DNA of 64,000 nucleotides from an uncultured beta proteobacterium (lineage in GTDB: Bacteria > Pseudomonadota > Gammaproteobacteria > Burkholderiales > Burkholderiaceae_C), in contig CAJAES010000031.1 in NCBI GenBank assembly GCA_903938815.1, positions 1 through 64,000 of the forward strand, read 5' to 3'. Positions 15,566 through 24,205 of the stretch are shown here, piece by piece (position 1 is the stretch's first letter; each line of letters starts with the position of its first letter). The position numbers were made by a program, and so were the translations under genes. Below the pieces are notes generated by a model. The model was not told the DNA's origin and ran no database searches. It saw only the letters and a list, made by a program, of their open reading frames with translations.

Positions 15566-18500
15566 ATGTTTCTCTCCGAATTCAGCGTCAAGCGGCCGGT
15601 GGCGATGGTCGTCATCATCATCGGCCTGATGGCCCTGGGCCTGCTCGCGCTGTCCAAGCTGCGCGTGAACCAGATCCCGGATGTCGAGCAGCCCATCCTG
15701 GTCGTCAACATTCCCTATCCCGGCGCGAGCCCGGACACAGTCGAGCGCGAGGTCGTCAACCGGATCGAGAAAGCCCTGCAGGGCATCTCCGGCGTGGATC
15801 AACTGCGCTCCAGCGCCAACGAGGGCAGCGCCTCCCTCACGCTGATCTTCGACTTCGACAAGGACCTGGTCGTTGCTGCCGACGAGGTGCGCAACGCGAT
15901 CGCCTCGGTGCGCTACAAGCTTCCGGTGGAGATGCGCGAGCCCATCCTGCAGCGCATCGACCCGGCTGCGCAGCCCATCATGCAGCTCGCGCTGTCGTCG
16001 AATGCGCTGTCGCACGCCGAGATCTCGCGCCTGGCCGAAGACCGGCTCGCCGACCGTTTCCGTGCAGTGCCGGGCGTGGCGGTGGTCAACGTCAACGGCG
16101 CCTTGCGGCGCGAGCTTTCCGTGCTGCTGCGGGCGCAGAAGCTGCGGGAGCACGAAGTCTCGGTCACCGACGTCGTCTCGGCCCTGCGCGCGCAGAACGC
16201 CACCGCGCCCGTGGGCAAGGTGCGCGGCGCACTCGAGGACCAGAGCATCCGGCTCGTGGGCCGCATCGAGTCCCCCGCCGAGTTCGGGCAGATCGTCATC
16301 AAGCGGCGCGGCGACGAACTCGTGCGCCTGGCGCAGGTGGCCGTGGTGCAGGACGGTTTCGCCGAGCTCAGCGGCTTCTCGGTTCGCAGCGGCAAGCCGA
16401 ACGTGGGCCTGTCCATCACCCGCACGCGCGAGGCCAGCACCGTCAGCGTGGCAGCCGAGATCCGCAGGACCATCGACGAGGTGAAGGCGACCCTGCCGCC
16501 CGGCACCACGCTCGAGATCACGCGCGACGGCGGCGAGGAAGCCGAGAACAGCCTGAACAACGTGATCCATGCGCTGGTCTTCGGCGCCGGGCTCACGGTC
16601 TTCGTCGTCTACATCTTCCTGAACTCCTGGCGCTCGACGCTCATCACGGCGCTGTCGCTGCCCACCAGCGTGGTGGCGGCCTTCATCGCGGTGTGGCTGT
16701 GCGGCTTCACGCTGAACTTCATGAGCCTGCTCGGGCTGTCGCTCGCCATCGGCGTGCTGATCGACGACGCCATCGTGGTCCGGGAGAACATCGTCCGCCA
16801 CATGGAGATGGGCGCCGACCGCGTGACCGCAGCGCTGCGGGGCACGTCCGAGATCGGGCTGGCCGTGGCGGCCACCACCTTCTCGATCGTCGCGGTGTTC
16901 ATCCCGGTCGCCTTCATGCCCGGCGTCTCCGGCGAATGGTTCCGGCCGTTCGGCCTGACGGTGGTGGCTTCGGTGCTGGTGAGCCTGTTCATCAGCTTCA
17001 CGCTTGACCCGATGCTGTCGGCCTACTGGGGCGACCCGCCGGGGCACCACCTGGCGCCCAAGCGCGGCATCAGCCTGTGGCTGAAGCACTTCAACGAGTG
17101 GTTCGACCACCAGGCCGAGCGCTACGGACGGGTCATCGCCTGGGCGCTGCACCATCGGCGCTGGATGGCGGTCTTCGCGGTCATGAGCCTCGTCGGGGCC
17201 GTGGTGCTGCAGGCGAAGTTCGGCGGCTCGAGCTTCCTGCCCGCCACCGACGGCGGCACGATCGCGGTGGAAATCCGCACGCCGCCGAGCAGCAGCCTGG
17301 AGTACGCCCGCCTGAAGGTCGAGGCGGCTGCCACGCTGGCCCGCACGATCAAGGAGACCGTGGCCACCAACAGCTACGTGAACCCGGGCGGCGGCCGCAT
17401 CTTCGTCGACATCGGCAAGAGCACGCAGCGCAAGCGCAGCGCCGCCGACATCGCGGCCGAACTGCGCACGCTCACGGCGCGCCTGGTAGGCGCCGAATAC
17501 GTGGTGCTCGACGACCTGAACAACGGCGCGCAGAAGCCCGTGCAGATCCGCTTCACGGGGCCCGATTCGCGCCGCCTGCTCGAGATCACGCAGGACTTCA
17601 TGGTGCAGCTGCGCCAGGTGCGCGGCGCGGTCGACGTCGGGCTGTCGCAGCAGGATCCGCAGACCGAGATGCAGATCGTGCTCGACCGCGGCCTGGCCAA
17701 CACGCTGGGCATCTCGGTGGCCGATGCCGCGCAGGCGCTGCGCGTGGCCTTCGCCGGCGTGGAAGCCGGCGACTGGGTCGACCCGAGCGGCGAGACGCGC
17801 GACGTGGCCGTGCGCCTGCACCCGGACGATCGTGTCGAGGCCGGCAACATCGAGCGCCTGCCCATCGCCGTGAGCGGCAGCAACCGCATGGTGCCGCTGG
17901 AGCAGATCGCCACGGTCACGATGGGCAAGGGGCCGTCGCAGATCCAGCACTCCGACGGCAAGCGCACCATCTCGGTGGCGGCCAACGTTCAGGGCCGCAG
18001 CCCGGGTGAGGTGACGGCCGACGCGATGAAGATCGCGCGTGCCATCAACTACCCGCCGGGCTACGGGCTCGAGCTGGCGGGTGCTTCGCGGGACCAGCAG
18101 GAAGTCTTTCGCGAGATGGGCATCGCGCTGGTCTCCGGCATTGCGCTGATGTACCTGATCCTCGTGATGCAGTTCGGCAGCTTCACGGCGCCGATGGCGG
18201 TGATGCTGTCGTTGCCGCTCAGCCTGATCGGCGTGGTGCTGGCGCTGCTGGCCACCGGCGGCACGCTGAACCTGATGAGCTTCATCGGGGTCATCATGCT
18301 GATGGGGCTGGTGGCGAAGAACGCCATCCTGCTGCTCGACGCGGCCCGCGTTCGCGAAGCCGAGGGCGTGGACCGCGAGGAGGCGCTGATGTACGCCGGC
18401 AAGAAGCGCCTGCGTCCCATCCTGATGACGACTTTCGCGCTCATCGCCGGCATGTTGCCGGTGGCCATCGGCGTGGGGGAGGGCGGCGAGTTCTACCGCC

Positions 18501-18766
18501 CGATGGCCGTGGCCATCATCGGCGGCACGATCACCAGCACCTTCCTCACGCTGCTGGTGATCCCGAGCTTCTACGACAGCATCGAGAACTCGCGCGACCG
18601 CGCCATCGCCAAGTTCCATGTGCGCGACGCGCGGTGGCACACGTCGGTCGCCTTCACGCTCACGCTGCTGGAGTCGGTGCTGACGCTGCTGGGCGTGCGC
18701 GCCCTGTGGCGCGGCCTGAAGCGGGTGTTCAGCTGGCGGCCAGGCGCGCGCAAACTGCCTGCGTGA
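15566..18766 (+). CDS. RND multidrug-type efflux pump, inner-membrane permease
   Basis: A 1066-residue AcrB/MexB-superfamily pump of normal length. The N-terminus FLSEFSVKRPVAMVV starts TM1, and the proton-relay pair is in IGVLIDDAIVVREN (TM4, about residue 400). Two large periplasmic loops follow TM1 and TM7, and the C-terminal half carries VMLSLPLSLIGVV and MGLVAKNAILLLD. It uses the proton gradient to extrude substrates through the adaptor encoded just upstream. The pattern fits HAE1-type drug pumps more than metal pumps. The last 38 bases overlap the 3' end of the tartrate dehydrogenase gene on the opposite strand. Confidence 0.95.
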   Translation: MFLSEFSVKRPVAMVVIIIGLMALGLLALSKLRVNQIPDVEQPILVVNIPYPGASPDTVEREVVNRIEKALQGISGVDQLRSSANEGSASLTLIFDFDKDLVVAADEVRNAIASVRYKLPVEMREPILQRIDPAAQPIMQLALSSNALSHAEISRLAEDRLADRFRAVPGVAVVNVNGALRRELSVLLRAQKLREHEVSVTDVVSALRAQNATAPVGKVRGALEDQSIRLVGRIESPAEFGQIVIKRRGDELVRLAQVAVVQDGFAELSGFSVRSGKPNVGLSITRTREASTVSVAAEIRRTIDEVKATLPPGTTLEITRDGGEEAENSLNNVIHALVFGAGLTVFVVYIFLNSWRSTLITALSLPTSVVAAFIAVWLCGFTLNFMSLLGLSLAIGVLIDDAIVVRENIVRHMEMGADRVTAALRGTSEIGLAVAATTFSIVAVFIPVAFMPGVSGEWFRPFGLTVVASVLVSLFISFTLDPMLSAYWGDPPGHHLAPKRGISLWLKHFNEWFDHQAERYGRVIAWALHHRRWMAVFAVMSLVGAVVLQAKFGGSSFLPATDGGTIAVEIRTPPSSSLEYARLKVEAAATLARTIKETVATNSYVNPGGGRIFVDIGKSTQRKRSAADIAAELRTLTARLVGAEYVVLDDLNNGAQKPVQIRFTGPDSRRLLEITQDFMVQLRQVRGAVDVGLSQQDPQTEMQIVLDRGLANTLGISVADAAQALRVAFAGVEAGDWVDPSGETRDVAVRLHPDDRVEAGNIERLPIAVSGSNRMVPLEQIATVTMGKGPSQIQHSDGKRTISVAANVQGRSPGEVTADAMKIARAINYPPGYGLELAGASRDQQEVFREMGIALVSGIALMYLILVMQFGSFTAPMAVMLSLPLSLIGVVLALLATGGTLNLMSFIGVIMLMGLVAKNAILLLDAARVREAEGVDREEALMYAGKKRLRPILMTTFALIAGMLPVAIGVGEGGEFYRPMAVAIIGGTITSTFLTLLVIPSFYDSIENSRDRAIAKFHVRDARWHTSVAFTLTLLESVLTLLGVRALWRGLKRVFSWRPGARKLPA

Positions 18767-19799
18767 CCTGCGCCGTCGTGGCCCGGCCGCCGAGATCGCG
18801 CGTGTGCAGCGCGGGGTCGGCGGTCACGGCCTCGATGGCGGCCATCAGGCGCGCTGCCGCGGCGGGCTCGCCCAGGTGCTCGAGCAGCATCACGCAGCTC
18901 CAGAAGGTGCCCACCGGGTTGGCCACGCCCTGGCCCATGATGTCGAAGGCCGAGCCGTGGATGGGCTCGAACATGCTGGGGTAGCGGCGCTCGGGGTCGA
19001 TGTTGCCGGTGGGCGCGATGCCCAGGCTGCCGGCCAGCGCGGCGGCCAGGTCGCTCAGGATGTCGGCGTGCAGGTTGGTGGCCACCACGGTGTCGATGCT
19101 GGCCGGGCGGTTGACCATGCGCGCGGTCATCGCGTCCACGAGTTCCTTGTCCCAGCGCACGTCCGGAAACTCGCCCGCGATCTCGGCGGCGATCTCGTCC
19201 CACATCACCATGGCGTGGCGCTGCGCGTTGCTCTTGGTCACCACCGTCAGCAGCTTGCGCGGGCGCGCCTGGGCCAGCCGGAAGGCGTGCCGCATGATGC
19301 GCTGCACGCCCGTGCGCGTCATCATGCTCACATCTGTCGCCACCTCGATGGGGTGGCCCTGGTGCGCGCGCCCGCCGACGCCGGCGTACTCGCCCTCGGA
19401 GTTCTCGCGCACGATCACCCAGTCCAGGTCCTGCGGGCGGCAGCGCTTGAGCGGCGCGTCGATGCCCGGCAGGATGCGCGTGGGCCGCACATTGGCGTAC
19501 TGGTCGAAGCCCTGGCAGATCTTCAGGCGCAGGCCCCACAGGGTGATGTGGTCGGGGATCTTGGGGTCACCCGCCGAGCCGAAGAGGATGGCGTCCATGC
19601 CGCGCAGCGCGTCCAGGCCGTCGGCCGGCATCATCTCGCCGTGCGCGCGGTACCAGTCGCCGCCCCAGCCGAAATCGGTGAACTCGAAGGCGAACGGTCC
19701 GCCCGCGGCGGCCAGCGCCTGCAGCACCTCGCGGCCGGCGGGAATGACTTCCTTGCCGATGCCGTCGCCGGGAATGGTCGCGATGCGATAGGTCTTCAT
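18729..19799 (-). CDS. Tartrate dehydrogenase / D-malate-type decarboxylating dehydrogenase
   Basis: A 356-residue member of the isocitrate/isopropylmalate dehydrogenase family, closest in pattern to tartrate dehydrogenases (TtuC/YeaU). IATIPGDGIGKEV is at the N-terminus; RENSEGEYAGVGGR, ATDVSMMTR and the metal-binding NLHADILSDLAAAL segment follow; EPIHGSAFDIMGQGVANP closes the NAD site. It oxidises tartrate or D-malate with NAD and Mn. A LysR gene is divergent across 102 bases that hold a GTGAA-N7-TTCAC dyad, so that regulator probably controls it. The 3' end overlaps the RND pump gene on the other strand. Confidence 0.92.
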   Translation of the reverse strand: MKTYRIATIPGDGIGKEVIPAGREVLQALAAAGGPFAFEFTDFGWGGDWYRAHGEMMPADGLDALRGMDAILFGSAGDPKIPDHITLWGLRLKICQGFDQYANVRPTRILPGIDAPLKRCRPQDLDWVIVRENSEGEYAGVGGRAHQGHPIEVATDVSMMTRTGVQRIMRHAFRLAQARPRKLLTVVTKSNAQRHAMVMWDEIAAEIAGEFPDVRWDKELVDAMTARMVNRPASIDTVVATNLHADILSDLAAALAGSLGIAPTGNIDPERRYPSMFEPIHGSAFDIMGQGVANPVGTFWSCVMLLEHLGEPAAAARLMAAIEAVTADPALHTRDLGGRATTAQVTQAVCARLAAS

Positions 19800-19863
19800 G
19801 GTGGCTCTCCTGATGCGATGGCCAGACTCTAGACCGGCATCGCGTTCATCAACGCTGCCGTTA

Positions 19864-19880
19864 GTGAATCCGGCCTTCAC
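19864..19880. promoter_or_regulatory. LysR-type operator candidate in divergent promoter
   Basis: GTGAA (19864-19868), seven bases, TTCAC (19876-19880): a perfect dyad between divergent tartrate dehydrogenase and lysR starts, typical of LysR autoregulatory sites. It lies just upstream of the lysR -10 box. Confidence 0.5.
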
Positions 19881-19888
19881 CTCAGGTT

Positions 19889-19894
19889 TACAAT
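19889..19894 (+). promoter_or_regulatory. -10 box TACAAT for the LysR gene
   Basis: TACAAT followed by exactly seven bases and the ATG at 19902. The spacing predicts a leaderless or nearly leaderless message. Confidence 0.5.
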
Positions 19895-19901
19895 CGGCGC
19901 C

Positions 19902-20819
19902 ATGAACCAGGCCATTCTTCCCGCCGATCTGGGCTTCTTTTCCACGCTCGTGGCGGCCGGCAGCCTGAGTGCCGCAGCGCGGGAGCTTGGCGTGTCGACC
20001 CCGGCCGTCAGCAAGCGGCTGGCGCTGATGGAAGCGCGGCTGGCCCTGCCGCTGCTGGTGCGCACCACGCGCCGCATGAGCCTCACGCCGGAAGGCGAAC
20101 TGCTGCTCGAGCATGCCCGGCGCATCCTCGGCGACCTGGACGCGCTGGAGCGGCAGCTGGGCGCCGGCCGTGACACGCCGAGCGGGCTGCTGCGCGTGAA
20201 CGCCACGCTGGGCTTCGGCCGCAGCCATCTGGCGCCGGTGATCGCGCGCTTCGTGCGCCGCCACCCGAAGGTCGACGTGCAGTTGCAGCTTTCTGTGCAG
20301 CCGCCGCCTCTGGGCGACGACGCCTGGGACGTGTGCGTGCGTTTCGGCCTGCCGCCCGATTCACGCGTGGTGGCGCGGCTGCTGGCGCGCAACCGGCGCC
20401 TGCTCTGCGCTTCGCCGGGCTATCTGGCCGCCCACGGCGAGCCGCGCACGCCCGCCGAACTGGTGCGCCACCAGTGCATCGGCATTCGCCAGGGCGACGA
20501 GGCCTACGGCCTGTGGCGGCTGAGCCCGCTGCGCGGCAAGGGCCGCGCGGCCGAGGCGGTCAAGACACGGGGGCAGCTCAGCACCAACGACGGCGGCATC
20601 GCGGTGCAGTGGGCCCTGAGCGGCCTGGGCATCGTGATGCGTTCGGAATGGGATGTCGCCCACCATCTGAAGAGCGGCCGCCTCGTGCCGGTGCTGCCCC
20701 AGTGGCAGACGCCCGAGGCCGACATCTACGCCGTCTACCCGCAGCGCCACCAGCACGCCACGCGCGTGCGCGCCTTCGTGGACGCGGTGGCGGCGTCGTT
20801 CCCTCAGTCGGGCGTGTAG
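19902..20819 (+). CDS. LysR family transcriptional regulator
   Basis: A 305-residue regulator. The N-terminal winged helix-turn-helix includes FFSTLVAAGSLSAAARELGVSTPAVSKRLALME (residues 12-44; recognition helix around TPAVSKRL), and the effector-binding periplasmic-protein-like domain covers about 90-295. It is transcribed divergently from tartrate dehydrogenase and most likely controls it in response to tartrate or a related hydroxy acid. That assignment rests on gene order and on the dyad at 19864-19880. The start at 19902 is fixed by the HTH and by the -10 box seven bases upstream. Confidence 0.94.
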   Translation: MNQAILPADLGFFSTLVAAGSLSAAARELGVSTPAVSKRLALMEARLALPLLVRTTRRMSLTPEGELLLEHARRILGDLDALERQLGAGRDTPSGLLRVNATLGFGRSHLAPVIARFVRRHPKVDVQLQLSVQPPPLGDDAWDVCVRFGLPPDSRVVARLLARNRRLLCASPGYLAAHGEPRTPAELVRHQCIGIRQGDEAYGLWRLSPLRGKGRAAEAVKTRGQLSTNDGGIAVQWALSGLGIVMRSEWDVAHHLKSGRLVPVLPQWQTPEADIYAVYPQRHQHATRVRAFVDAVAASFPQSGV

Positions 20820-20885
20820 CCCGAGACGCGACAATCCGGCGCACTTCAACCGATGCGCGCTCGAGTTCCTGCAGCGCGCGCTGCC

Positions 20886-21311
20886 ATGACCCCCACCCTC
20901 GAACTCGCCTGGGAAGCCATCGTCGACATCGCCCCGCGTCGCGATCTGGGCGTCACGCCGCTTGGCGAGCGTTTCATCATCGACATCCTCGGCGGCAGTT
21001 TCGAAGGCCCGCGCCTGAAGGGGCGCGTGCTGCCGGGTGGCGCCGACCGCCAGCTGCTGCGCCCCGACGGCGCGAAGCTGCTGGACGCGCTGTACGAGAT
21101 GCAGACCGACGACGGCCATGTGCTGACGGTTCACAACGAGGTGGTGATCGACGAGGCCGCGCCCGAGGGGCGCTACGCGCGCTCCACGGTTCGTGTCGCG
21201 GCGCCATCGGGGCCGTACGAGTGGCTCAACCGACGTGTCTTCGTCGGGACGCTGCAGAGCCTCAAGCCCGAGCGCGACGCGGTGCGCATCGGCGTCTACC
21301 TCGTGTGCTGA
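20886..21311 (+). CDS. DUF3237 domain protein
   Basis: A 141-residue single-domain protein of the DUF3237 family: a beta-rich fold with PLGERFIIDILGGSFEGPRLKGRVLPGGADRQ near the start, an ALYEMQTDDG segment and a C-terminal FVGTLQ motif close to the end, as is usual for this family. No signal peptide. The function of the family is unknown; members often sit near catabolic operons. I took the ATG at 20886, since the in-frame upstream start at 20853 adds only an Arg/Ala-rich stretch. It follows the LysR gene on the same strand by 66 bases. Confidence 0.85.
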   Translation: MTPTLELAWEAIVDIAPRRDLGVTPLGERFIIDILGGSFEGPRLKGRVLPGGADRQLLRPDGAKLLDALYEMQTDDGHVLTVHNEVVIDEAAPEGRYARSTVRVAAPSGPYEWLNRRVFVGTLQSLKPERDAVRIGVYLVC

Positions 21312-21389
21312 AACTGCTGCCGGAACTGCCCCTGGCGTTCGGCTGAACATGCCTGCGAACCCGCAGCGGATGTCCTTTCCGGCGGGCTC

Positions 21390-22970
21390 TCAGCGCTCGG
21401 CGATGTAGTGGGCCGTCGTGACGGCTTCGCCGTCGGCCACGAAGGCTCTCACGCGGGCCTCGATGGCCTGGTCGGCCACGGTGGCGCGGGCTCTCTGGTG
21501 CAGGTAGTCGGCCCACGACGCCACGATGAAGCGCTCGACGTAGCGCGTCGGGTCGGATAGATCGCGGTAGACGCGCCAGAAAGTGGCGCCGTCGCGATGG
21601 CGCGGCGCGCGCAGTTCACCCACGGTGTCCAGGAAGGCCTGTGAGTCCTCCGGGCGGATCCGGTAGCACATCTCCACGGCCACCGGCCCGGCTTCGGGCG
21701 CAGGCTCATGGGCCACGAAGAGGTCTTCCCAGGGCACTGCCTGGGTGACGTCCGGCGCCTCGCCCATGCGCAACGGGTAACGGCGCGCCAGCAGCGGGCC
21801 GGCGAGCATCAGGGCCGCGGCGGTGCACAGCACCGGGCGCAGGCCGATGAGGTCGGACAAGCCGCCCCAGATGGCCGCGCCGATCGAGAAGGCGCCGAGC
21901 GCGCACAGCGTGTGCATGGCCAGCGCGCGCGACCGTACCCAGGCCGGCGCACTGGTCTGCGTGGCCGTGTTGAAGGTGGACATCACTGCCATCCAGGAGG
22001 CCCCGGCCAGCAGCAGCGCGGCGTACACGCCCCAGCGCCAGGTCAGCAGCGCCGTCACGAGCATGCCGATCGCGAAGCCGATGCAGCCGCCGGCCACCAG
22101 GCGCTCGAGCCCGTAGCGCACACGCAGGCGGCCGATCAGGAAGCCCGCGCCCACGGCCCCCGTGCCCATGCACCCCATCAGGAAGCCGAACCCCGCCGCG
22201 CCCATGCCGAGCTGCTTGGCGGCGATGACGGGCAGCAGGGCCCACAGGGCCGAGCCGGCACCGGCATAGGCCAGCGTGCGCACCAGCTGCGCGAAGACCG
22301 TGGGCGAGTGCCATGCGAATCGAAGCCCGCTGTTGATGCCGCCCCACAGCCGCTCGGCCGGCAGGCGCGATGGCGGGTGTGGCGCCGGCGGGTAGCGCCG
22401 GATCGCCCAGGCCATCAGCAGCACGCCGACGAAGGCTGCGGCGAAGTTCGGCCCCGCGCCGCCCAGCGCGAACACGGCGCCCGCGAAGGCCGGGCCCAGC
22501 GCGCGCGCCGCGTTGTAGGCGATGCCGAGCAAGGTGATGGCCTGCGGAAGGTCCTCCCGGGTGACGGAGTCCCCGATGGTGGAGTTCCAGGCCGGTGACA
22601 TCAGCGCCGTGCAGCACCCGGCCACGAAGATCAGGAAGAGCACGCTGCCCGGGCCAGCCCACCCTGCCAGCCCCAGCACCGTCAGCAGTGCGGCCGCCAC
22701 GGCCTGCGCGCTCAGCGCGCCGAGCATCAGCCGCCTGCGGTCCGTGGTGTCGCTCAGCACGCCCGCGGGCAGCGCCAGCAGGAACATCGGCAGGAACACC
22801 GCGGTCTGCACCAGGGCCGCGAGGAACGAGGAGCCGGTCAGCTCGACCATCATCCACGCCGCAGCCGTGGACTGCATGAAGCTCGCGATGAAGTACAGCG
22901 TGCCCCCGCCCAGCAGCGTGCGGAAGGCGCGGTGGCGCAGCGTGGCGCGGATCGAGGGGTGACTGCTCAT
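21390..22970 (-). CDS. MFS exporter (MFS_3/EntS-type) with C-terminal monooxygenase-like domain
   Basis: A 526-residue inner-membrane transporter with about 12 hydrophobic segments in residues 1-405 and the loop signature GVLSDTTDRRRLML between TM2 and TM3. The last 110 residues are soluble and look like an antibiotic-biosynthesis-monooxygenase-type alpha/beta fold (VEMCYRIRPEDSQAFLDTV, FWRVYRDLSDPTRYVERFIVASW). That arrangement is normal for the MFS_3 (transmembrane secretion effector) family. Substrate is unknown; related proteins export siderophores or drugs. The gene is convergent with DUF3237 and divergent from the methionine-synthase-like gene. Confidence 0.9.
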   Translation of the reverse strand: MSSHPSIRATLRHRAFRTLLGGGTLYFIASFMQSTAAAWMMVELTGSSFLAALVQTAVFLPMFLLALPAGVLSDTTDRRRLMLGALSAQAVAAALLTVLGLAGWAGPGSVLFLIFVAGCCTALMSPAWNSTIGDSVTREDLPQAITLLGIAYNAARALGPAFAGAVFALGGAGPNFAAAFVGVLLMAWAIRRYPPAPHPPSRLPAERLWGGINSGLRFAWHSPTVFAQLVRTLAYAGAGSALWALLPVIAAKQLGMGAAGFGFLMGCMGTGAVGAGFLIGRLRVRYGLERLVAGGCIGFAIGMLVTALLTWRWGVYAALLLAGASWMAVMSTFNTATQTSAPAWVRSRALAMHTLCALGAFSIGAAIWGGLSDLIGLRPVLCTAAALMLAGPLLARRYPLRMGEAPDVTQAVPWEDLFVAHEPAPEAGPVAVEMCYRIRPEDSQAFLDTVGELRAPRHRDGATFWRVYRDLSDPTRYVERFIVASWADYLHQRARATVADQAIEARVRAFVADGEAVTTAHYIAER

Positions 22971-23014
22971 GGGGCGCCCCATTCTCGCCCGGTCCCGGTC
23001 GGGCCGCGCTGCTT

Positions 23015-23074
23015 GCGTGGTGTCGGCGTGGCGTCGGCGTGGCGTGGCGTCATCGTGGTGTCGGCGTGCTGTCC
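23015..23074. repeat. Degenerate 11-base tandem repeat upstream of the core-MetE gene
   Basis: About five degenerate copies of GCGTGGYGTCG. Two clean copies are at 23015-23025 and 23026-23036, a third at 23037-23047 is slightly changed, and two more diverged copies end at 23074. They fill the divergent promoter region between the MFS gene and the 23183 gene. Confidence 0.7.
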
Positions 23075-23182
23075 GCCGCACGCACGCCACCCCCGGGCAG
23101 GCCCACATTCACGCGCTGCCTCCGCCGGGATACGCTTGCGCCCTGACACCCAACCCTGACGCCAATCTCTGGAGACCCACCG

Positions 23183-24205
23183 ATGTTCAGCACCACGATC
23201 GCGGGCAGCCTGCCCAAGCCTGCCTGGCTGGCCGAGACGCAGAAACTCTGGCCGAAGTGGAAGGCCGAAGGCGCCGACCTGGCCCAGGCGAAGCTGGACG
23301 CCACGCTGCTGTGGATCAAGATGCAGGAGGACGCCGGCCTCGACGTCATCGGCGACGGCGAGCAGAGCCGCCAGCACTTCGTGCACGGCTTCCTGGAACA
23401 GGTGGACGGCATCGATTTCTCGAACAAGGTCGAGATGGGCATCCGCAACGACCGCTACAAGGCGATGGTGCCGCAGGTGGTGGCCCCGCTGGCGCTGCGC
23501 GGCCGGGTGCACGGCACCGAGGCGCGCTTCCTGCGGGCGCACACCAGCCGTCCGATCAAGTTCACGCTGCCCGGCCCGATGACCATCGTCGACACCGTGG
23601 CCGACCGCTTCTACGGTGACCGCGTGAAGATGGCCTTCGCCTTTGCCGAGCTCCTGAACGAGGAGGCACTGGCCCTGCAGGCCGACGGCGTGGACATCGT
23701 GCAGTTCGACGAACCGGCCTTCAACGTGTACATGGCCGAGGCCGCCGACTGGGGCGTGAAGGCGCTGGAGCGCGCCGCGCAGGGCCTGAAGTGCAAGACC
23801 GCCGTCCACATCTGCTACGGCTACGGCATCGAGGCCAACGTGCAGTGGAAGCAGACCCTGGGCGAGCAGTGGCGCCAGTACGAGCAGGTCTTTCCGGCGC
23901 TGGCGGCCAGCAGCATCGATCAGGTCTCGCTGGAGTGCATCCACTCGCGCGTGCCGGCCGAGCTGATGGCGCTGCTCAAGGGCAAGGACGTCATGGTGGG
24001 CGTGATCGACGTCGCCAGCGACACGGTCGAGACGCCCGAGGAAGTGGCCGACACCATCGGCCGTGCCCTGCAGCACGTGCCGCGCGAGCGCCTGATTCCC
24101 TGCACCAACTGCGGCCTGGCGCCGATGCCGCGCGCTGTGGCCGAGGCCAAGCTGAAGGCGCTGGCGGCCGGCGCCGCGCTGGCCAGGCAGCGCCTGGGCG
24201 CATGA
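23183..24205 (+). CDS. Core-MetE (C-terminal domain only) methionine synthase family protein
   Basis: A 340-residue protein equal to the C-terminal catalytic half of cobalamin-independent methionine synthase, with no N-terminal folate-binding half. It starts with the family-like TTIAGSLPKP. Zinc ligands are visible as His209 and Cys211 (VHICYGYG), a Glu in SLECIHS, and Cys310 in PCTNCGL. Stand-alone core-MetE proteins are known to make methionine from non-folate methyl donors with partner proteins. The usual partner gene (DUF1852/MesX) is not adjacent; instead the stop overlaps an adenylate-forming ligase gene by four bases (ATGA). Confidence 0.9.
   Translation: MFSTTIAGSLPKPAWLAETQKLWPKWKAEGADLAQAKLDATLLWIKMQEDAGLDVIGDGEQSRQHFVHGFLEQVDGIDFSNKVEMGIRNDRYKAMVPQVVAPLALRGRVHGTEARFLRAHTSRPIKFTLPGPMTIVDTVADRFYGDRVKMAFAFAELLNEEALALQADGVDIVQFDEPAFNVYMAEAADWGVKALERAAQGLKCKTAVHICYGYGIEANVQWKQTLGEQWRQYEQVFPALAASSIDQVSLECIHSRVPAELMALLKGKDVMVGVIDVASDTVETPEEVADTIGRALQHVPRERLIPCTNCGLAPMPRAVAEAKLKALAAGAALARQRLGA

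Noticed and set aside
14606..18640. A 1344-codon open frame on the minus strand opposite the RND adaptor and pump
   Set aside because: It mirrors a strong real gene pair, has a His/Gln/Asp/Arg-rich composition with no domain, and is the expected product of high GC codon bias.
22971..23182. Possible methionine or SAH riboswitch upstream of the core-MetE gene
   Set aside because: I could not form the conserved core of SAM or SAH riboswitches; only short GC-rich repeats are present.
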